DNA from: a bacterium
GTDB taxonomy: Bacteria > Auribacterota > Auribacteria > Auribacterales > Auribacteraceae
Reading direction: 5' to 3'
DNA: 64,000 nucleotides
NCBI GenBank assembly: GCA_018435605.1
Contig: JAHDNF010000025.1
Coordinates: forward strand, 35,875-99,874
Made by a program: the position numbers and the translations under genes
Notes under the pieces: generated by a model
What the model was told of the DNA's origin: nothing
The model's database searches: none
The model's input: the letters and a program-made list of their open reading frames with translations, nothing else
Shown: one piece after another, positions 8,208 to 16,813 of the stretch
Layout of the letters: every line of letters starts with the position of its first letter
Numbering within the stretch: the stretch's first letter is position 1

Positions 8208-10019
8208 CTAACGGTTAATTTGCCCGGCGGTTTTTTGAATTTCTTCCAGCGAGCGCCGCAGGTCGTTATTATCAGGTAGTCTGCGAAGTCCTTCCTTGGC
8301 AATTTGTTGCGCAAGATCAACACGGCCTGTTCGCAAATACAATACGGTAGCGTTGTAATAAGCAAACCCGTTGAGCGGATCGAGTTCTATAATCTTATAG
8401 CAATGGGTAAGAGCTTCGCTAAACTGTCCTAACTCATCACATATAACAACCATTGCCCTGTGCGCCGTGACTGATTGCGGAGCGATGACCAACGCTTTCT
8501 CGATAGTATCCTTCGCCTTTTGAAACTGGTTACGGGACATATAGAGTTTAGCCAGCGAAAAATACGGGTCTGTAAACGATTCGCGCATGGCGATTGCCGC
8601 AAGAAACTCGCTTTTTGCCATGTCCATATACCCTTTTTCCATATAAACAACACCCATATTATTGCGGATTCCCGGCACGGACGGATCGAGCTTAAGCGCG
8701 TACTTGTACGCCTTGAGTGCGTTATCCAAATCGTTATTGCGGTAATACACGTTGCCCAAATTAACATACAGCGTCGCTTTACGTGTAAATTGTCTGGGCG
8801 AATATTTCACTGTGGCAAACCACAAAGTTTCGTCGCTGTGCCAAGCGGGCGCGCGCACCATAAGCAATACGCAATACGACACGACCGCAATAATGACAAA
8901 AACCGGCGCGAGCGCACGTCCATAAAATGCACGCTGTGCGGTAATGCGTTTATCAGCATATACATGATCGATAAACATTCCCGCAAGACCGGCAAAACCG
9001 GCTATGGGAAAATATAAGTACCGCTCCGCGAAAACCGCCCCGAAAGGGATTATATTCGACACCGGCAAAAAATTGACCACAAACCATAAAATAAAAAAAC
9101 GCGCTCGCGCAGGCGATTTCTTTACCGCAAAAACCGCTATTACAGAAAGAATAAACGAAACTACTAAAGAAACTGCAAAACCGCTGTGAACAGGAAACTC
9201 GTAATCAGCGGTCAGCCCTACCGGCAGAAAACACAGTTTGACGTAATACCAAAAAACGCGAGGAATATTGACAAGCGTGATAAACAAACTTCCGCCCGGG
9301 TACAATGCTTGTTTCTCCGGCAGGTACAGCCAGAAAAACCGCATATAGATGTAAATACATAAGATTATACAGGCAGGAATGATACAATATAACATACCCC
9401 GAGTTGCCCGCGGTTTTTCGCCGTACCACAGTATACTGATCATAGGCATGACGATAAGTAAGGTAACGCCCATTTCTTTGGCCAGCAGAGAAAGAAAAAA
9501 ACAGGCGTGCATAAGCACGGCGTCAAGCGGTTTCCCTCTTTGTCTGAATCTTACAAACCCTATCAGGGAAAACAGATAGAAAAATAGCCCCCACAAATCC
9601 TCAAGGTAGCTGACGCAAAAAACGGTTTCCGATATAGCCGGATGCAATGCAAAACATAACGCCGCAATAAAAGAAGACCGCCTCGAACACGCCAGCAGGC
9701 GAAGTAACGCCAGCAGTAAAATAGCGTTGGCGATATGAGTCAACAGGTTGATCGCATGGTATCCTGCCGGGTTGTATCCGAAAACGGCGTATTGAAAAAA
9801 CAGCGCAATAGTACCGAAAGGGCGGAAAGTGCGTTCCGCGGAAACGCGGAAATAATCGGCTGTGAACAGACGGGGCAAATTGTCTATGTTTCGTATATAA
9901 TGGTTGTTTACCAGAACCATGTAATCGTCATAGACAAACGTATTGCGCACGGAATTGGCGTAACAGATGCACGCTCCGATGACAATAAGCAGTATGGACA
10001 GCTTTGTGTTGCGGCTCAT
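8208..10019 (-). CDS. Multi-pass membrane protein with C-terminal TPR repeats (TMTC/PMT-like)
   Basis: A 603-aa protein. Residues 1-385 hold about ten membrane helices in a protein-mannosyltransferase/GT-C-like layout: an N-terminal helix, a loop containing TFVYDDYMVL with an acidic pair, then FALHPAISETV. Residues 400-600 are tetratricopeptide repeats (YVNLGNVYYRNNDLDNALKAY, IRNNMGVVYMEKGY). This architecture is that of TMTC-type O-mannosyltransferase-like proteins, common in candidate phyla and Planctomycetes. A role in glycosylating exported proteins is inferred. It is convergent with the helicase, with five bases between stop codons. Confidence 0.75.
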   Translation of the reverse strand: MSRNTKLSILLIVIGACICYANSVRNTFVYDDYMVLVNNHYIRNIDNLPRLFTADYFRVSAERTFRPFGTIALFFQYAVFGYNPAGYHAINLLTHIANAILLLALLRLLACSRRSSFIAALCFALHPAISETVFCVSYLEDLWGLFFYLFSLIGFVRFRQRGKPLDAVLMHACFFLSLLAKEMGVTLLIVMPMISILWYGEKPRATRGMLYCIIPACIILCIYIYMRFFWLYLPEKQALYPGGSLFITLVNIPRVFWYYVKLCFLPVGLTADYEFPVHSGFAVSLVVSFILSVIAVFAVKKSPARARFFILWFVVNFLPVSNIIPFGAVFAERYLYFPIAGFAGLAGMFIDHVYADKRITAQRAFYGRALAPVFVIIAVVSYCVLLMVRAPAWHSDETLWFATVKYSPRQFTRKATLYVNLGNVYYRNNDLDNALKAYKYALKLDPSVPGIRNNMGVVYMEKGYMDMAKSEFLAAIAMRESFTDPYFSLAKLYMSRNQFQKAKDTIEKALVIAPQSVTAHRAMVVICDELGQFSEALTHCYKIIELDPLNGFAYYNATVLYLRTGRVDLAQQIAKEGLRRLPDNNDLRRSLEEIQKTAGQINR

Positions 10020-10046
10020 TGTGTCCGGTTTTTGGTTGTTGACGGG

Positions 10047-10982
10047 TTATTCGATGCCAAGAAGCACTTTTTTAGTGGTTTTGAAGTGCATTTTGGCAGT
10101 CGTCTGAAGTATCTGGTAACCGTGTTTATTCACCAGTTCACGGGCTGTCTGCTCTACAGCGGCGGACGCGCCTTTAGGCACTTTGATTCCCAGTTCTTTG
10201 CCCAGATGCGCCAGCCGGCGTATGAATTCGCCTCTGGCAAGCACCGATGCGGCCGCTACAGCCATATCTTCTTCGGCACGGACTTTCTGAACGACCGGTA
10301 TCTTTTTGCCGCGTTTCATCAGAGCGTCGAGTATGAATTTGTTGTTGCCGAACTTGTCGATAATAACCCTGTCGCAGTTGACTTTGGACAATACGTTCTC
10401 TATTACCCGCGCGTGTCCCCACGCGAGAAGTCGATTCAGGTTGCCTATCTTGTCGTACAGTTGGTTATACCGTTCAGGGCCTATGACTACAACCGAGTAT
10501 GGACACAATTCTATAATCGCTTCGCGCAGTCCTTTAATTTTTTTGTCGCTTATGAGTTTGCTGTCTTTGACGCCCATTTTTTTGAGTTTCGCTTCGACTT
10601 CAGGCGTTAGATAAACTCCGGCGACAATCAGCGGGCCGAAATAATCGCCCTTGCCGCTTTCGTCCACGCCTACCCTCGGTTCAGTGCATTGCAGATCGTT
10701 GATTATATCCTCATACCCGAAATTGACTTCCTTTAGAAGTACCGGTTCAAGATAATACTGTATGAATTGCGGCGTATCTTTACCTTGCAAAAGCAGTTTG
10801 CCGCTTTTATAAAGAGTTACGTTGAGTTTGTCTTTGTTTGCCGAAAAAAAAGCGTACGGCGTTTTTTTGAGCAGGAATCCTCTCTCCTCAAGGTCGCGTC
10901 GAAGTTGCGGGAACAAGCGCGGATTAAGCTGAATGGTATAGGTAGTCACCTGTTTCAATTTTTCCATTTCAGCAACTTTCAT
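10047..10982 (-). CDS. rnhC: Ribonuclease HIII
   Basis: Cleaves the RNA strand of RNA-DNA hybrids. The 311-aa length is typical of HIII. An N-terminal TBP-like substrate-binding extension (1-90) precedes the catalytic domain. The active-site block VGVDESGKGDYFGP carries Asp107-Glu108 and Gly-Lys-Gly-Asp113, the HIII form of the RNase HII motif. Later come KDSKLISD and IIDKFGNN. GGGGGG upstream supports the start. The gene overlaps the end of rdgB by 14 bases, so translation is probably coupled. Confidence 0.95.
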   Translation of the reverse strand: MKVAEMEKLKQVTTYTIQLNPRLFPQLRRDLEERGFLLKKTPYAFFSANKDKLNVTLYKSGKLLLQGKDTPQFIQYYLEPVLLKEVNFGYEDIINDLQCTEPRVGVDESGKGDYFGPLIVAGVYLTPEVEAKLKKMGVKDSKLISDKKIKGLREAIIELCPYSVVVIGPERYNQLYDKIGNLNRLLAWGHARVIENVLSKVNCDRVIIDKFGNNKFILDALMKRGKKIPVVQKVRAEEDMAVAAASVLARGEFIRRLAHLGKELGIKVPKGASAAVEQTARELVNKHGYQILQTTAKMHFKTTKKVLLGIE

Positions 10983-11634
10983 GTACCCCCCCGGTTGTTA
11001 TGGTTGGCTTATCTTTTGAAGATTTTTTTTGCAGGTATCCGTTAAGGAGGAATTTTTCAAGTAAAATCAATGTTTTGTTCAAGGCTTTGGCCCGGTGGCT
11101 TATTTTATTTTTAATGTCATGAGTCAGTTCCGCGAACGTCATGTTGTAATCTCTGGCTATAAACAAAGGATCATATCCGAACCCTCCGTCTCCGCGCGGA
11201 TACTGGGCTATTACGCCTTCGCAAGTGCCTCTAACCGTTCCTATGAGTTCATCCGGCACGGCTAAAGCGATACAACAGACAAACCGAGCCTGACGCTGGT
11301 CGATATGAACGTGTTCCATCAACGAAAGCAGTTTCGCATTGTTGGCCGAATCGCTCGCATCGTTTCCGGCGAATCTTGCGGAATACACTCCCGGCTGTCC
11401 GTTCAGAAAATCTACTTCCAGCCCGGAATCGTCTCCAATTGCCGGCAGTCCTGTTGATTTAGCAACGCAGGTCGCTTTTATAATGGCGTTTTCCTCAAAG
11501 GTTTTGCCGGTTTCGGCAACATCGGCTATATCTGGAAAATCGGCAAGGGAATATAAGTTCAATTCAAGGGGCGACAAAATTTCCTTGATTTCCCTGAATT
11601 TACCTCTGTTGCGGGTGGCTACTACCAAATCCAT
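10969..11634 (-). CDS. rdgB: XTP/dITP diphosphatase (RdgB/HAM1)
   Basis: Hydrolyses non-canonical purine nucleotides (XTP, dITP) to monophosphates and keeps them out of DNA. Hallmarks: MDLVVATRNRGKFREI at the start, TFEENAIIKA, IGDDSGLEVD and GGFGYDPLF. The start at 11634 (ATG, with GAGG upstream) is preferred to the GTG at 11646. The protein is 221 aa, with about 20 extra C-terminal residues that overlap rnhC and probably fold poorly. It is followed directly by rnhC; both deal with nucleic-acid quality. Confidence 0.95.
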   Translation of the reverse strand: MDLVVATRNRGKFREIKEILSPLELNLYSLADFPDIADVAETGKTFEENAIIKATCVAKSTGLPAIGDDSGLEVDFLNGQPGVYSARFAGNDASDSANNAKLLSLMEHVHIDQRQARFVCCIALAVPDELIGTVRGTCEGVIAQYPRGDGGFGYDPLFIARDYNMTFAELTHDIKNKISHRAKALNKTLILLEKFLLNGYLQKKSSKDKPTITTGGVHESC

Positions 11635-11779
11635 AAAAAACCTCACAATATAATTTGTATAGAACCTTCATAAAATATTTATAACGGACAAAATGCCGTT
11701 GAGTGTCTTACATAAGATGAAAGTGCCTGCTCTAGCGGTGATTATACAAATATTTCCCGTTGTTTCCAGAGGCTCTTTG

Positions 11780-12499
11780 TTACAATGACGCAAGCGCCTC
11801 TTTAGAGATGTTCAACAGTTGTATGACTCCGCCGTGCGCGATATTGATCATTTCCATGCACATTTCTTTGGTATACGGATTAGTTTCCGCAGTTCCCTGA
11901 ATTTCAATCAATTTTCCCGATTCGGTCATTACGACATTCATGTCAACCTCGGCAATAACGTCTTCCGCATAGCAAAGATCGAGCAGTATCTCGTTTTTGA
12001 CTACACCCACGCTTACTGCGGCCATACGCTCTTTTATGGGTGTTTGGAAAAGAGTCCCGTTACCCAGCAACCGTTCCACAGCCAACTCCAGAGCGATGAA
12101 ACCGCCGGTAACAGCCGCGGTGCGCGTGCCCCCGTCTGCCTGAATTACGTCGCAGTCGACCCACAAAGTGCGTTCGCCGAGTTTTGTCAGGTCGAACACA
12201 GAACGAAGCGACCTGCCTATAAGGCGTTGTATTTCATGGGTTCTGCCGCCGAGTTTGCCGCGCGTAGATTCGCGGGGCGATCGCTCGCAACCTGCGCAAG
12301 GTAGCATGGAGTATTCAGCGGTCAGCCACCCGTGTCCCGCACCCTTGAGCCATCTGGGTATTGCGTCTTCAATCGAAACCGAGCAGATAACCTTGGTGTT
12401 CCCGAATGAAATCAACACGGAACCCAAAGGATTCTGCAAAAAATTAGCTTCTATCGTAACAGGTCGCAACTGCGCTCCTGTACGTCCGTCAGTTCGCAT
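11780..12499 (-). CDS. rph: Ribonuclease PH
   Basis: A phosphate-dependent 3' exoribonuclease that trims tRNA 3' ends. The 239-aa product matches the family throughout: MRTDGR at the N-terminus, FGNTKVICSVSIED, GWLTAEYSMLP, GRTHEIQRLIGRSLR, DCDVIQADGGTRTAA and AEVDMNVVMTESGKLIEIQGTAE. The start at 12499 sits seven bases after GAGGAGG; an ATG two codons earlier is too close to that site. It lies upstream of rdgB, as in many bacteria, with a 145-base gap. Confidence 0.96.
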   Translation of the reverse strand: MRTDGRTGAQLRPVTIEANFLQNPLGSVLISFGNTKVICSVSIEDAIPRWLKGAGHGWLTAEYSMLPCAGCERSPRESTRGKLGGRTHEIQRLIGRSLRSVFDLTKLGERTLWVDCDVIQADGGTRTAAVTGGFIALELAVERLLGNGTLFQTPIKERMAAVSVGVVKNEILLDLCYAEDVIAEVDMNVVMTESGKLIEIQGTAETNPYTKEMCMEMINIAHGGVIQLLNISKEALASL

Positions 12500-13088
12500 A
12501 TACATGCCTCCTCGATAAAATCATAATACTCTCAATATATTTTTCTTTAAGATACTTATGACGGTTCGTCAAACGGTGGTTTCGATGATTTCAAGATATT
12601 GAAATCCGGTAAAAAATATATATTTCCATATATTATAAAGTAGCCTTTTTATCATTAATCTGCTCCGCGCCACAGATTCGGGAAAGCAATATTTTAAAAT
12701 CATCTTACAAATCTAATTTAGCAGTAATCATATTTTGAGTCAATAAAAAACTAACTGTGTTTGATAAAAATTGATCTTTCGGATACTAAAAAACATGTTC
12801 GCGGGACAAAAACTGATTCTGACGACAGAGCGGTGTAACCGTAACAAAAAAATATATAGCCATTGAACTGTATCTTAATTAACAAGTTATCACCTAACCT
12901 GACGCTTGAAGATACCGCGTAAAAAATCTTAATAAAAATACAAAAAATAAATAAAATGACTTACCGCGAAAGGTATTAACCGGGTTGCTTTTGTGCGTTT
13001 CGGGGTGTCTATGTGTGATTATATGTTTATTTCCGGTTTGTCATGTGGTAATTTATTGGGACATTTGCGCTGTAAAAAAGGAATCTAT
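12500..13088. other. Long AT-rich intergenic region
   Basis: About 590 bases between the divergent rph and HAD genes. It is AT-rich with several short A/T runs. I see no tRNA, riboswitch, terminator or convincing small ORF. An in-frame GTG-started extension of the HAD gene (from 12993) has no ribosome-binding site and is not believed. Confidence 0.5.
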
Positions 13089-13721
13089 ATGAAAAACATA
13101 GGAAAACCGAATTTGATTTTCGACTGGTCGGGCGTTATAAGCGACGATCTGGACGTTGTACTGGCTACATATAACGAGATATTCGCCATCTACGGCATAA
13201 CCCCTCTGACAAGAGAACAGTTCAAAAACCAATTCGTGCTACCTTACGAGATTTTCTGCAAAAATATCATCGGCGGACATGCTCCTCTGGACGAACTTCA
13301 GGATCATTTTAGAAGGATATATTCCAAGCTGACTATGCCGCCTGTAATCATAAACGGAGTTGAAGACGTGCTAGACCGGCTCAAAGCCCAACAAATCCCA
13401 ATGGCGGTTTTATCGTCCCATTCGTTTGTCTCGATAGAAAATAAGCGGTATTTTCCGGATAAAAGATTTTTCGCAAAGATTTACGAAGACGTGCCTAACA
13501 AATTGGACTGGATTCATATATTGCTCGAAGAATTACAGTTCGACCCGGACAACACCTACTTTATAGGAGATATGACCCACGACATCGAAACCGGAAAAGC
13601 CGGCGGGGTTCATACTGTGGCTGTAACAACAGGCTACCAGTCGCGCAGAACACTTCAAAGCGCCGATCCCGATCATATAATCGATCATTTGAGAGAAATA
13701 TTCACCGTATTGAACGTATGA
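13089..13721 (+). CDS. HAD-superfamily hydrolase with atypical motif I
   Basis: A 210-aa HAD protein. Motif I is FDWSGVISDD: the nucleophile Asp is present but the second Asp of the usual DxD (general acid/base) is Ser. Motif II is AVLSSH and motif IV is YFIGDMTHDIETGKAGG, a normal metal site. A helical cap fits between motifs I and II, as in the beta-phosphoglucomutase group. The start at 13089 follows an A-rich AAAGGA; upstream codons belong to the intergenic region. Its 3' end overlaps the convergent ADP-ribosylglycohydrolase by 37 bases. Substrate unknown. Confidence 0.8.
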   Translation: MKNIGKPNLIFDWSGVISDDLDVVLATYNEIFAIYGITPLTREQFKNQFVLPYEIFCKNIIGGHAPLDELQDHFRRIYSKLTMPPVIINGVEDVLDRLKAQQIPMAVLSSHSFVSIENKRYFPDKRFFAKIYEDVPNKLDWIHILLEELQFDPDNTYFIGDMTHDIETGKAGGVHTVAVTTGYQSRRTLQSADPDHIIDHLREIFTVLNV

Positions 13722-14695
13722 CTGTTGCGCCATACCTTGTATAATTTACCCGCTACCTGAACGGCGTTGTGAGCGTTGTCTTTGAGGTTTCTCACCCATC
13801 TGTCGGGGATAGCGTCGAACCCGCAATACGTTCCGGACAAAGCTCCTGTCAACGCTCCTAGGGTATCAGAGTTGCCGCCTAGATTAACTGCGTATACAAC
13901 AGCCGACTCAAAGTCGCCCGGGTGCAGTAAAAAGGCGTACAAAGCTGTCGGAACACAATGAAGGGCTTCGCTGTTATTGCCAAGCTGTGATATAACCTGC
14001 GATACCGGCGGAGGACTAGCCAGAAATTTTCTTATAGTTTTTAATTTTTTTAGATAATCCACATGCTCGATCTTTGCTTCCATATAATCGCAGAAAGCTA
14101 TCGGGTCGATATCTTTGGATACTGTTATGTGATATAACACGTGGGCTATGGCGTGCGCCTGCCATTTTGCGGCTTCCACAGCCATGGGATGCACGTTGGT
14201 TATTCTGCTGGACAAAACGGTATTCGACCACAACTTTTCAAGCTGGTCGTGATACAGCAACGCCAAAGGCGCGACTCGCGACGCCGCCTCACTGCCGTAT
14301 GAAATATCGCGAACAGGCGACGCCTCAGCGCATTCCAGCCAGCTGTATCCAGCCCGCAGAGACTCCATCGCCTTAAGCGCTACCACAGTATAACCTCGTT
14401 TCGGATTACAGTACGCCAACAGCGATTCGGCTATTGACTCGCCGTTAAACCCTTCCTCTTTGCCCAGCGACTCAGCCACAGCTATTGCCATTTCCGTTTC
14501 GTCGGTATAATCGCCTTTGAACAGTATTCCTTTTTCCATAGAATCCAGCACGCCGTACTGATCCATTATATCCAGATACAACCATCCTTGCACCGGCATA
14601 CCTAGCGCATCACCTGATTGAATCCCGGCAAGACATCCTCTGAAATGGTTGAGCATTTGCCGGTTTCTCCTCGTGTTAAATTGTATTACAGACAT
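13685..14695 (-). CDS. ADP-ribosylglycohydrolase family protein
   Basis: A 336-aa protein of the DraG/ARH family, which removes ADP-ribose from proteins or small molecules using two metal ions. Visible motifs: FRGCLAGIQSGDALGMP near the N-terminus, GDYTDETEMAIAV (the first Asp-Asp/Glu metal cluster) and NLGGNSDTLGALTGALSG near the C-terminus. The last is usually GGDTDT, so one acidic ligand appears as Asn. The start at 14695 is set by AGAGGA; the longer reading from 14746 lacks a site. It begins 12 bases after the zinc-ribbon ORF ends, so the two form an operon. Confidence 0.85.
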   Translation of the reverse strand: MSVIQFNTRRNRQMLNHFRGCLAGIQSGDALGMPVQGWLYLDIMDQYGVLDSMEKGILFKGDYTDETEMAIAVAESLGKEEGFNGESIAESLLAYCNPKRGYTVVALKAMESLRAGYSWLECAEASPVRDISYGSEAASRVAPLALLYHDQLEKLWSNTVLSSRITNVHPMAVEAAKWQAHAIAHVLYHITVSKDIDPIAFCDYMEAKIEHVDYLKKLKTIRKFLASPPPVSQVISQLGNNSEALHCVPTALYAFLLHPGDFESAVVYAVNLGGNSDTLGALTGALSGTYCGFDAIPDRWVRNLKDNAHNAVQVAGKLYKVWRNSHTFNTVNISLK

Positions 14696-14706
14696 ATTTT
14701 TCCTCT

Positions 14707-14835
14707 CTAAAAACAAACGAATTTCCTTAAAAACGAATGGTTGCACTCATGGCAGAAATACCATACATACACAAAATGCTCTTCACATACCTTGTGCGCG
14801 ACTTCCATCAATCCGTTGCATTCCAAACATTTCAT
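14707..14835 (-). CDS. 42-aa zinc-ribbon micro-protein
   Basis: An ORF below usual length cut-offs. The product begins MKCLECNG and contains a second pair in FCHECNH, giving Cys3, Cys6, Cys28 and Cys31 for one zinc. GGAGGG sits seven bases before its ATG. Its stop codon TAG is part of the ribosome-binding region of the next gene, so coupling with the ADP-ribosylglycohydrolase is likely. The four Cys at ribbon spacing and the strong start argue that it is real. No specific family is recognised. Confidence 0.75.
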   Translation of the reverse strand: MKCLECNGLMEVAHKVCEEHFVYVWYFCHECNHSFLRKFVCF

Positions 14836-14975
14836 TGTTCCGCCCTCCAAGTCTAATCGGTTTTTGTGATTCTTTTTAACTCAAGTTGCGTGCCAGCGTA
14901 ACATTGGAATATATTATTTTTTAATTTGCTTATTACCAATATATTAGATGTTTTCAGCCGGTTGTTTAGGAGCAG

Positions 14976-15022
14976 TATTTCCTACATTTTTGTATTTCAC
15001 TAAATATTTCCTACATTTTTGT
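14976..15022. repeat. 18-bp direct repeat pair
   Basis: TATTTCCTACATTTTTGT occurs perfectly at 14976-14993 and 15005-15022, 29 bases apart (close to three helical turns). It lies upstream of the promoter of the coiled-coil gene at 15118, which suggests a paired protein-binding site. Confidence 0.6.
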
Positions 15023-15049
15023 TGTTCGCTTGCGGGTATAAAGATATTG

Positions 15050-15079
15050 TTGACCCTATAAATATTGACGATGTATATT
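15050..15079 (+). promoter_or_regulatory. Candidate promoter of the 101-aa coiled-coil protein
   Basis: TTGACC (15050-15055), 18-bp spacer, TATATT (15074-15079), 38 bases before the start codon and just after the direct repeats. Confidence 0.5.
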
Positions 15080-15117
15080 TAGATGAAAACCGATTGTCCA
15101 TATAAGGGAGGTAGTTT

Positions 15118-15423
15118 ATGCAACATACGATCTACGTTACCTGTCCGTTTTGCGAGGGATTTCTTGAGGTCAACCCTGTGACAGGGAAAGTAGTCCGCAG
15201 TTTTCCTGCCGGTCATAAAGACGAATCTGCGGACAAATTGCAGTCCGCGCTAAAGAAAATGAAAGCGGACGGTTCACAGCTCGAGGAGAAATTCGAAGCG
15301 TCAAAAAAAGAGATGAATCAGCAGAAAGACAAGCTCAGCCAGCTTTTTGAGCAGGAGAAGAAAAAGATACAGGAAGAAGGCGACGTATCGCCTCCGGAAG
15401 TTCGTCCGTTCGACCTCGACTAA
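15118..15423 (+). CDS. Small zinc-knuckle plus coiled-coil protein, unknown function
   Basis: A 101-aa protein with a very strong ribosome-binding site (AAGGGAGG). The N-terminus holds a single CPFCEGFLEVN pair, like half of a zinc ribbon. Residues 40-90 are almost all Lys, Glu, Gln and Ser in heptad-like order and should form a coiled coil. A short acidic tail, PPEVRPFDLD, ends it. A single Cys pair suggests that metal binding, if any, is by a dimer. No function is assigned. Confidence 0.65.
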   Translation: MQHTIYVTCPFCEGFLEVNPVTGKVVRSFPAGHKDESADKLQSALKKMKADGSQLEEKFEASKKEMNQQKDKLSQLFEQEKKKIQEEGDVSPPEVRPFDLD

Positions 15424-15615
15424 CCGGAATTATAACCACGCCCCAAATCATTTAGGCAAGGTCTGACGAGGAACATTTGGGTCTGTGCTTTTCCAACCCG
15501 TAGTCGCAGGGAAAAGATACGCCTGTTATCCAGATAATCATCTGTCCAGTCGTAAGTGAAAGATGAACGAATAATCCAAAATAACAATATTTTTTTGCCC
15601 GTCTTCCGGTTTGCA
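15424..15615. other. Structured intergenic region before gcvT
   Basis: This stretch is richer in inverted repeats than its neighbours. CCCAAAT / ATTTGGG bracket 15443-15481. CTTTTCC / GGAAAAG form a hairpin around 15488-15515. CATCT / AGATG follow at about 15539-15574. It does not match the glycine riboswitch core as far as I can see, and the reverse-strand open frame across it looks random. It may be an unassigned RNA or leader. Confidence 0.35.
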
Positions 15616-15644
15616 TTGACTTTTTGACGACCAATTGCAATAAT
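15616..15644 (+). promoter_or_regulatory. Candidate promoter of the gcv operon
   Basis: TTGACT (15616-15621), 17-bp spacer, AATAAT (15639-15644) preceded by TGC, 38 bases before gcvT. Confidence 0.45.
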
Positions 15645-15682
15645 ATCTTTTTTTATAAAATTTTCAGCAGGGGTAGAATAAT

Positions 15683-16786
15683 ATGAGTTACAAAACTCCA
15701 CTTTACGACAACCATACCGCCCACGAAGCACGGATGATCGATTTTCACGGCTGGGAAATGCCGGTGCATTACAGCGGTATACTAGACGAACACCAGACTG
15801 TACGAACCAAAGCAGGCATTTTCGACCTGTCCCACATGGGCGAAATAGACGTCTGCGGGCCGGAATCGGTAGATTTTCTCAACTATATTATATGCAACAA
15901 CATGAACCGTCTGTCCTATGACGGAAGAATCATATATACAGGTTTGCTCAACGAAAACGGCGGGTTTATCGACGATCTGCTGGTGTACCGCAAGAAGCCC
16001 GATTCATTCATGCTGGTTGTCAACGCCGCAAACCGCGAAAACGATCTGGAGTGGATCAACCGCCATGCGTCCTCTTTCGACGTAACGGTGGAAGACCGCT
16101 CTTTAAGCACAGGGCTGATCGCCCTGCAGGGTCCTTCCAGCGTGGATATCTTGAAAGAAGCTATGGGAAGCTCGTTTAAAGACCTGTATTATTACCATTT
16201 TACAGAATCCAAAATAAACCGATCGCCTATGACCATATCGCGTACCGGATACACCGGCGAAGACGGTTTTGAAATATACGGCGGATGGGACGATATACCG
16301 CATGTGTGGGACGCAATACTAGAAGCGGGCAGGCATCGGGGCATCAAACCGATCGGGCTTGGCGCGCGCGACACACTGCGCCTCGAAATGCGCTATCCCC
16401 TTCACGGATCGGATATCAGCGAAACCGTTACTCCTCTGGAAGCGGGGTTGTCGTGGATAGTGGATTTCTCTAAAGACGAGTTTATCGGAAAAAAAGCTCT
16501 AGTCGAACAAAACGCCAACGGCGTCAAACGACAGCTTATAGCGTTCGTTATGGCAGATAAAGGAGTACCGCGCGCAGGATACGATATTTTATGCGGAAAC
16601 GAAACTATAGGCACGGTTACCAGCGGCACTATGTCGCCGTCTCTTCTGCAGGGTATCGGCATGGGATACGTCGACCCCGAACGGTTGGATAGAAACAATT
16701 TGTTTCTTAAGATTTACGATAAACAGAAAAAAATCGAGTTTCAAAAAGGCCCGTTCATCAGGCCTAGAATATACGCTAAAAAATAA
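15683..16786 (+). CDS. gcvT: Glycine cleavage system T protein (aminomethyltransferase)
   Basis: Transfers the methylene group from aminomethyl-lipoyl GcvH to tetrahydrofolate, releasing ammonia. The 367-aa product is collinear with GcvT: FHGWEMPVHYSGILDEH at the start, GIFDLSHMGEIDV, LIALQGPSS, SRTGYTGEDGFEIY (folate-binding region) and LGARDTLRLEMRYPLHG. The C-terminal beta-barrel includes SGTMSPSLLQGIGMGYV. It is the first gene of a five-gene operon containing every glycine cleavage subunit except the dihydrolipoamide dehydrogenase. Confidence 0.97.
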   Translation: MSYKTPLYDNHTAHEARMIDFHGWEMPVHYSGILDEHQTVRTKAGIFDLSHMGEIDVCGPESVDFLNYIICNNMNRLSYDGRIIYTGLLNENGGFIDDLLVYRKKPDSFMLVVNAANRENDLEWINRHASSFDVTVEDRSLSTGLIALQGPSSVDILKEAMGSSFKDLYYYHFTESKINRSPMTISRTGYTGEDGFEIYGGWDDIPHVWDAILEAGRHRGIKPIGLGARDTLRLEMRYPLHGSDISETVTPLEAGLSWIVDFSKDEFIGKKALVEQNANGVKRQLIAFVMADKGVPRAGYDILCGNETIGTVTSGTMSPSLLQGIGMGYVDPERLDRNNLFLKIYDKQKKIEFQKGPFIRPRIYAKK

Positions 16787-16813
16787 CCGAAAACAATTGA
16801 GGAAGGAGAGACT

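Noticed and set aside
15424..15682. Glycine riboswitch before gcvT
   Set aside because: The conserved aptamer core and paired aptamer layout are not visible; only generic hairpins are.
15420..15731. 103-aa reverse-strand ORF overlapping the gcvT start
   Set aside because: No start context, no family resemblance, and it covers the gcvT promoter and first codons.
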